Shown here piece after piece: positions 42,263-46,812 of a stretch of DNA of 46,812 bases (its first letter is position 1; every line of letters begins with the position of its first letter). The notes beneath the pieces were generated by a model. It was not told where the DNA came from and did no database searches. It was given only the letters and a program-made list of their open reading frames with translations. Origin of the DNA: Fibrobacterota bacterium (GTDB taxonomy: Bacteria; Fibrobacterota; Fibrobacteria; UBA11236); assembly GCA_028287505.1 (NCBI GenBank), contig JAQBPN010000073.1:1-46812 (forward strand), given 5' to 3'. The translations under genes were made by a program, and so were the position numbers.

Positions 42263-42658
42263 TCAGGCGGGAAGGCGGGTATCGATCAGCGTCGATTTCA
42301 CTTTTTCCAGCAACTCATGGGGAGAAAAGGGCTTGGCCAGGAAGGCGGCCCGGGACTCTTCCACTTCCTGCTGCACCATTGGGTTATTTGAGTACCCGGA
42401 GATGTACAGAACGCTGATGTCCGGACGCATGAGCCTGATGCACTTGGCCAATTCGCAGCCGCTCAGGAAAGGGTCCATCTTCACGTCGGTCAAAAGCAGG
42501 TGGACCGTCCCCTTATAACTGTCCAACAGGATCAGGGCTTCATCGCTGTGCTGCGCCTTGAGCACCCGATAGCCTTCCCCTTCCAGGACCAATGCCGCAA
42601 GATTCCGGATGGAATCCTCATCGTCCACGAGGAGTATCGTCTTGGGACTATCGGACAT
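42263..42658 (-). CDS. Receiver-only response regulator
   Basis: A 131-aa receiver domain: LVDDEDS, phospho-acceptor Asp in LLLTDVKMD, ISGYS, and Lys in FLAKPFS. GAGGTGAATGCC before the ATG at 42658 supports this start over the longer frame. It resembles the receiver fused to the hybrid kinase 322 nt downstream on the same strand (both have LLTD, ISGYS, FLAKPF), so it may compete for or relay phosphate from that kinase. Confidence 0.9.
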   Translation of the reverse strand: MSDSPKTILLVDDEDSIRNLAALVLEGEGYRVLKAQHSDEALILLDSYKGTVHLLLTDVKMDPFLSGCELAKCIRLMRPDISVLYISGYSNNPMVQQEVEESRAAFLAKPFSPHELLEKVKSTLIDTRLPA

Positions 42659-42914
42659 GGCATTCACCTCGGAAATTATAGTCGGAACGGCTGCTGCATT
42701 CCAATAATAACCTACCATTATTCACCCCCCGGGGCTAAACACCCCGGTATTTAGGCCGCTGGGAACCAGATCCGGTTCCCGCTTACTTTCGCTTACTCAA
42801 TTTCCGCTTTTGCCCATGGGTCCATTGCGCTTGCCCCGACTATGGGATTAGATTACAGCCCTGGACCGGGAAGCGGGCGGAAGGCGTTCCAACCCATCCC
42901 GGCAAGGAGAATCC

Positions 42915-43424
42915 ATGTCAAGTCAAGACCCCGCCCCCGCGCAACCTGAACCGACCGCCACCGGCGGATCCCGGGCCAAGTTCCGCATTCTCCTGCCCAT
43001 CGCCTTGTCGGTGGCCGCCCTGGCCATTTTCCTGATCGCATTCTGGCCGGATTCCCATCATGGCAAGAAAAGCCACGCCCGCCGGGGACACGCCTCCGAA
43101 AGGGGATCTTCGCCCGTGGGAGGCTCCGACCGCGAGGAACTCGAAGACCTGGGTAACGCTCAGGTTACTGAAAAGGGATCCAGTCCGGTGGGAGGCGAGG
43201 GAAGCGGAAAAGCGCCGGCCCGCTCCAAGGCCAAAGCCGGCAGCGGTTGGTGGTATCAGGGCGGGAAAAAGTCCTCCGGGGACAAGGGCGACCAATGGTG
43301 GTACCAGGATGGGAAAGGCGAAGCCAAGGCCGGGGCCGGAGACGATGCCCCGGATCGGGACCGCGCCCGGGAAGCCGAAGCCGCGAAGAAATCGGGGCCG
43401 GACAACAATTGGTGGCATGACTGA
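42915..43424 (+). CDS. Single-pass membrane protein with GSSPVGG and WWYQ repeats
   Basis: A 169-aa protein with AAGGAG ahead of the ATG. A short cytoplasmic Pro/Ala-rich start is followed by one membrane segment (about 25-44, ending FLIAFWPD), then a hydrophilic low-complexity region. It has two GSSPVGG motifs and a spaced aromatic repeat: SGWWYQGGKK, DQWWYQDGKG and a terminal NNWWHD. No family is recognised. The WW motifs at about 20-35 residue spacing in a Lys/Gly/Asp background could bind glycans or another envelope partner, but that is a guess. Confidence 0.7.
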   Translation: MSSQDPAPAQPEPTATGGSRAKFRILLPIALSVAALAIFLIAFWPDSHHGKKSHARRGHASERGSSPVGGSDREELEDLGNAQVTEKGSSPVGGEGSGKAPARSKAKAGSGWWYQGGKKSSGDKGDQWWYQDGKGEAKAGAGDDAPDRDRAREAEAAKKSGPDNNWWHD

Positions 43425-43580
43425 GGGAAACCCCGCCTGAAAGCACCGTTTGGCGCGTTGCGGCGGTCCGCCGGGTTGCCGTCTGGATGCCTAAGTTGTA
43501 GATTTTCCCGTCTTGCCCGGGTCGTGCCCCCGGGACCGGTTTCCCAAGAACCGGCCGGTCAAGAACCGGACCGTTTTCAG

Positions 43581-43657
<77 letters not shown>

Positions 43658-43660
43658 CTT

Positions 43661-44560
43661 CTAATCCCCAGGCAGCGGAAGCAGCACCCGAGGCGAAGTA
43701 AATGCCCGCTCCCGTTGCGTGAAGGGATCCCGGAAACGGAGGCTTTTTGAGAGGAGCTGGAGCGGTCGGGCCGGATCATCCGGAACTTCAGGAAGCAGAT
43801 CCGGATAATAGGGATCATGAAGGATGGCCGCCCCGATTTGGGAGACCTGCAACCGCAACTGGTGCCGCTTCCCGGTAAACGGATATAGGGCGAGCCCGGC
43901 ATAGGCTCCCGACCGTTCCAGGAGGCTTATCCGGCAAAACGCATTGGGAACCCCCTCCGCCAAATGGCATCGTAAGTAGGGTCCGTATTTTTCGATGCGG
44001 CCCCCCAACTCCCAGGAATCTTCCGCGGGCGGTCCTGAAAGCCAGCCGACATTCGCCAGGTACTCCTTTTCCACCTGACGCTCCTTGAATAGGTTATGGT
44101 AGCGCCCGCGCTCGTTTTCATGTATGGAAAACAGAACCAGTCCAGCCGTGTGCCGGTCTATTCTGTGAACCGGAGTAAGCCCACTCAGGCCGGTCTCCTC
44201 CATCAAATGGTATAGGAGGCACTCCCTCACGAATTTTCCACCCGGAACCACGGGCAGGAAATGCGGCTTGCAGGCAACTAGGATATGATCGTCCCGATAG
44301 AGGATTTGATGGGCCTCGAATTTGCGCGGCTCCGCGGAAACTTCCCTGAAATACCGGATTTCCATTCCGGGCCCGACCTTGGATAGGGCGAACGCGGCGG
44401 TTCCATCGCCGAACCGGACTTTTCCCTCCCCAATGCGGCTTTCCCAGGTTTCCGCCCCAATGTGCGGAAAGCGCTCGGAGAGGAAATCAAGCAAAGTGCT
44501 GTCTACGGGAATTCCGCAGGGCACAAAAACGGTGGACGCCCTGGGCGAGATACTGTTCAC
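43661..44560 (-). CDS. RluA-family pseudouridine synthase
   Basis: A 299-aa enzyme. The N-terminal part (about 20-75) looks like a shortened S4-like RNA-binding domain. The catalytic domain follows with ILYRDDHILVACKPHFLPVVPGG, the active-site motif TPVHRIDRHTAGLVLFS (catalytic Asp in HRIDRHTAG), KEYLANVGWL and GKRHQLRLQVSQIGAAILHDPYY. It isomerises uridine in rRNA or tRNA; the position modified cannot be told. Its 3' end nearly abuts the tRNA-Arg gene on the other strand. Confidence 0.93.
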   Translation of the reverse strand: MNSISPRASTVFVPCGIPVDSTLLDFLSERFPHIGAETWESRIGEGKVRFGDGTAAFALSKVGPGMEIRYFREVSAEPRKFEAHQILYRDDHILVACKPHFLPVVPGGKFVRECLLYHLMEETGLSGLTPVHRIDRHTAGLVLFSIHENERGRYHNLFKERQVEKEYLANVGWLSGPPAEDSWELGGRIEKYGPYLRCHLAEGVPNAFCRISLLERSGAYAGLALYPFTGKRHQLRLQVSQIGAAILHDPYYPDLLPEVPDDPARPLQLLSKSLRFRDPFTQRERAFTSPRVLLPLPGD

Positions 44561-44778
44561 GGGGTAAATATAAATCGTACGGCTTCTTGTACCGCTTCGG
44601 CGCCGATTTGTACATCCTCGGCAAGTCGCGATTCGCGCCCGCTTTCGCCGTCCGGAAGCGCCGATCTACGGCCACCCGATGGCGCCGGGTGCGCTATATT
44701 CACGACGGGAGCGCGTGGCCGGGGGGCGCGGAGTATCCCGGCGCGCGGCCCAGCCACGCTCAGAAAGAGGAACCGGTT

Positions 44779-46161
44779 ATGCATACCCTGAAAACACGCG
44801 TTTTGGCCATGGCCGCGGGGACGCTGCTGCTGGCTGCCGGCCTTGCGCCCCAGGTCCATGCCGCCGATTACCGCTTCGACAGCACCATCTCCAATACGGT
44901 GCTGAAGAACTATCTCAGCCGCGCCGTCCACTACACCGAGTTGCTGCACTACGACATCAACCAGGCCACGGACCGGCATGGCGGCAATCCGCGCGACAAC
45001 CTCCGCGCCATCCTGAATATGGGCGCCAAGTATGTCGGCCGCTCGATCATGATCTGGGGCGGGGAGGAGAATCTTTCGCAATTCACCCCATGGCTCGCCA
45101 ATGCCAAACACATGATGGATACCGCGCATAGCGTCGATCCGGACATCATCTTCGAAGCAGCGATATTCGAGATCGTCGACAACCAGCTGAACCAATTCGA
45201 CGTCCCGGCGTATGTCTTCGAGGCTTTCGGCCAGCCCGTGGTGACCCGGAAATTCAACATGTCCAACGTCGTCTACGCGGACGGTCAATCGCGCGGGGGA
45301 CTTGCCAATGTTCCGGACATGAACCGTGTGGAAGCGCGCATGTGGTTCTATTTCCTGGCCACCCACTATATCGACATCGGGATCGAGGCCTTCCACTTCG
45401 GGCAGGTCGGCCTCATGGATCAGAACGACAAAGGCCATGTGGGCTGGATGGAGATGCTGACCAAGGTGCGCGAATATGCCCACCAGCACGCGCGGCGCCA
45501 CCTGGTCATTTGCAATGCCCACACCCCGCCTTCGGGAACATTCGTCGTGAACGGCAAGACGATGTTCGACTTCAACGCCTTTCCCCTGCGCATCGCCCAG
45601 TCCGGCACTACCTGCTGCAAGGGTGAGCTTCGCATCGGCTATGCCGACGCCCTCTTCGGCAAGAGCAAGGGCGGCACCACGCCCAGCGGCTGGTCCTCCG
45701 ACCATCTGCCCTGGCTCGCCGAGTTCGACAATTTCGGCGGCAGCAATGCCGGCCAGTCGAGCAATGCCCCCTTCGTCTGGGGCTACGACGAAATCACCTT
45801 CATCGCCATCATGAGCGAAACCGATCGGAACGCCTGGCTGAAATACGCTTACGACTGGATCGCCGCCAATGACACTTCGGCCCATCTCAGCATGCCCGGC
45901 AGCCGCGTCATCACCCACGGGCCGGCGAGCAGCCCCGGTAGGTATTGGAGCAACACCAAGAGCAGCGCCTCCCCCAAGGGCTTCAGCGCCGAGGCGGCCA
46001 TCAAGGCGATTTGGGGACCCCTGTCCTCTCCCGTCGTGCGGCCGATGCGCTCCCGGACGCAATTCCGCGCCTTCGACGGGCTGCCCGTCTACACCGTGGA
46101 CGGGCAGAAGCTGCGGCTGCTTCCCGAAGCTCAGGTCAAGGTCTTCCAGTTGGAGCCGTGA
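44779..46161 (+). CDS. Large secreted protein, function unknown (possible TIM-barrel hydrolase)
   Basis: A 460-aa protein with a signal peptide (to about residue 28, VHAAD) and AGAGGAA before the ATG. The mature domain has no motif I can assign. Stretches such as MWFYFLATHYIDIGIEAFHFGQVGLMDQND, RRHLVICNAHTPPSG and SDHLPWLAEFDNFGGS alternate beta strands with loops rich in His, Asp, Glu and Trp, like a glycoside-hydrolase TIM barrel; this is inference. It is followed 207 nt later by another secreted enzyme-like gene on the same strand, and may belong to a polysaccharide-use cluster extending beyond the window. Confidence 0.75.
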   Translation: MHTLKTRVLAMAAGTLLLAAGLAPQVHAADYRFDSTISNTVLKNYLSRAVHYTELLHYDINQATDRHGGNPRDNLRAILNMGAKYVGRSIMIWGGEENLSQFTPWLANAKHMMDTAHSVDPDIIFEAAIFEIVDNQLNQFDVPAYVFEAFGQPVVTRKFNMSNVVYADGQSRGGLANVPDMNRVEARMWFYFLATHYIDIGIEAFHFGQVGLMDQNDKGHVGWMEMLTKVREYAHQHARRHLVICNAHTPPSGTFVVNGKTMFDFNAFPLRIAQSGTTCCKGELRIGYADALFGKSKGGTTPSGWSSDHLPWLAEFDNFGGSNAGQSSNAPFVWGYDEITFIAIMSETDRNAWLKYAYDWIAANDTSAHLSMPGSRVITHGPASSPGRYWSNTKSSASPKGFSAEAAIKAIWGPLSSPVVRPMRSRTQFRAFDGLPVYTVDGQKLRLLPEAQVKVFQLEP

Positions 46162-46296
46162 CGCTGGGAGCGATCGCCTTTTCCGGAATCCCGTATGGGG
46201 CCACCTTCCGCCCAGGCTTGGGGTTTTTCCGGAATTAGAAATACCGGTGTCCGCGTAACTTCAAAATGATGGGCCCCTGCCTGCCGGACGTGCGCA

Positions 46297-46305
46297 TACT
46301 ATAAG
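46297..46305 (+). promoter_or_regulatory. Candidate -10 (TACTATAAG) of the GH99-like gene
   Basis: TACTATAAG lies 64 nt before the start codon at 46369, comparable in sequence and distance to the TACTATAGG upstream of the GH10 gene. No consensus -35 is visible. Confidence 0.35.
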
Positions 46306-46368
46306 AACGCACGGAGGTCGGCATTTAAACCATTCCGTCGAACGGACTTTTCATTATTGGGGGCATGT

Positions 46369-46812
46369 ATGAAATGGTCGAGAGCGTCGGCATTGATTCC
46401 ATTATTCGTCTTCGCCGCTTTTGAGAGCGCATTCAGCCAGTTGACCTTTCCGGTGCGCGCTGCGTTCTACTATTCCTGGTATCCGGCCACCTGGGGCGTG
46501 GCCGGTTCGCACGTATTCTACCAACCCGACCTGGGCTACTATAGCAGCGACGATCAGGCCGTCGTCGATCAGCATATCAAGGCGATGGAGTACGCCAAAG
46601 TTGACGTGGCCATCGCCTCCTGGTGGGGAATCAACCAGCAATCCGAATCCAAACGCTTCCCCGTCATGCTGAGTCGAACCGTCGCCGCGGGCTCCCATCT
46701 CAAATGGGCGATCTATTATGAAAAGGAAGGGTTCGGCAACCCGACCGTCGCGCAAATCCAAACCGACTTGGCCTACGTGAAACAGAATTACGTCACCCAT
46801 CCGAACTATGCC
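46369..46812 (+). CDS. Secreted GH99/GH71-like protein, N-terminal fragment
   Basis: The first 148 codons only; the gene runs off the window. A signal peptide (MKWSRASALIPLFVFAAFESAFS) is followed by a sequence typical of GH99/GH71-like TIM barrels: VRAAFYYSWYPATWG, YYSSDDQAVVDQHIKAMEYAKVDVAIASWWG, LKWAIYYEKEGFGNP and IQTDLAYVKQNYVTHPNY. GH99 and GH71 enzymes act on alpha-mannans and alpha-1,3-glucans; the catalytic part is outside the window, so specificity cannot be judged. I chose the ATG at 46369, which gives the signal peptide; an ATG 4 nt earlier is in another frame. A GGGGG lies upstream. Confidence 0.75.
   Translation, partial: MKWSRASALIPLFVFAAFESAFSQLTFPVRAAFYYSWYPATWGVAGSHVFYQPDLGYYSSDDQAVVDQHIKAMEYAKVDVAIASWWGINQQSESKRFPVMLSRTVAAGSHLKWAIYYEKEGFGNPTVAQIQTDLAYVKQNYVTHPNYA

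Overview
The window is 46.8 kb of dense, GC-rich bacterial chromosome with few mobile-element signs. It comes from a diderm: there is a TonB-dependent receptor with its own ExbB-ExbD-TonB, several outer-membrane beta-barrels, lipoproteins with clear lipoboxes, and secreted glycoside hydrolases. The mix (TonB receptor followed by a DUF4249-like lipoprotein, LytS/LytTR signalling, a GH10 xylanase, a CIA30/CBM11-like secreted protein) suggests the FCB group, possibly Fibrobacterota. No 16S rRNA is present, so this is inference.

Layout. 1-1100 (minus strand): a tRNA array Thr(TGT)-Tyr(GTA)-Gly(TCC)-Thr(GGT) leading into tuf, the same order as the E. coli thrU-tyrU-glyT-thrT-tufB operon. 1200-4230: a Ste24-type M48 protease, a tiny lipoprotein and the CCA-adding enzyme. 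4750-8650: erythromycin-esterase-like protein, serine hydrolase, FkbM-like methyltransferase and a small barrel-like protein. 8740-11165: an operon of lipoprotein, trxA, periplasmic thioredoxin-fold protein and GT2 glycosyltransferase, with a good sigma-70-type promoter. 11457-18750: ftsY, a 291-bp element bounded by a perfect 27-bp inverted repeat, two tandem HDOD genes, clpP (own promoter and terminator), cysS and a tandem-domain SagB-like oxidoreductase. 18807-23097 (plus strand): a 1132-aa metallopeptidase/TolB-propeller/barrel fusion and a class IV aminotransferase.

23193-35367 is the most interesting stretch. Two paralogous 7TM LytS-type histidine kinases flank a LytTR regulator, a receiver-only protein and a POTRA-less Omp85-like barrel. 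The second kinase keeps its phospho-acceptor His but has lost its ATP-binding N-box Asn and D-box Asp. Just downstream are a small secreted or leader peptide, a hairpin that buries the Shine-Dalgarno of a TonB-dependent receptor, the receptor, its DUF4249-like lipoprotein, ExbB, ExbD and TonB. Together they could be one envelope-sensing and nutrient-uptake module.

35390-46812: yjbQ, a staphylococcal-nuclease-fold protein lacking its catalytic residues, a divergent pair for plant-polymer use (CBM11-like protein and GH10 xylanase), and a PAS-rich hybrid kinase. The kinase carries three in-frame 48-bp repeats inside its phosphotransfer domain, and their hairpins covary. After it come a receiver protein, a WWYQ-repeat membrane protein, tRNA-Arg(CCG), a RluA-type pseudouridine synthase, a large secreted protein of unknown function, and the 5' end of a GH99/GH71-like secreted enzyme cut by the window edge.
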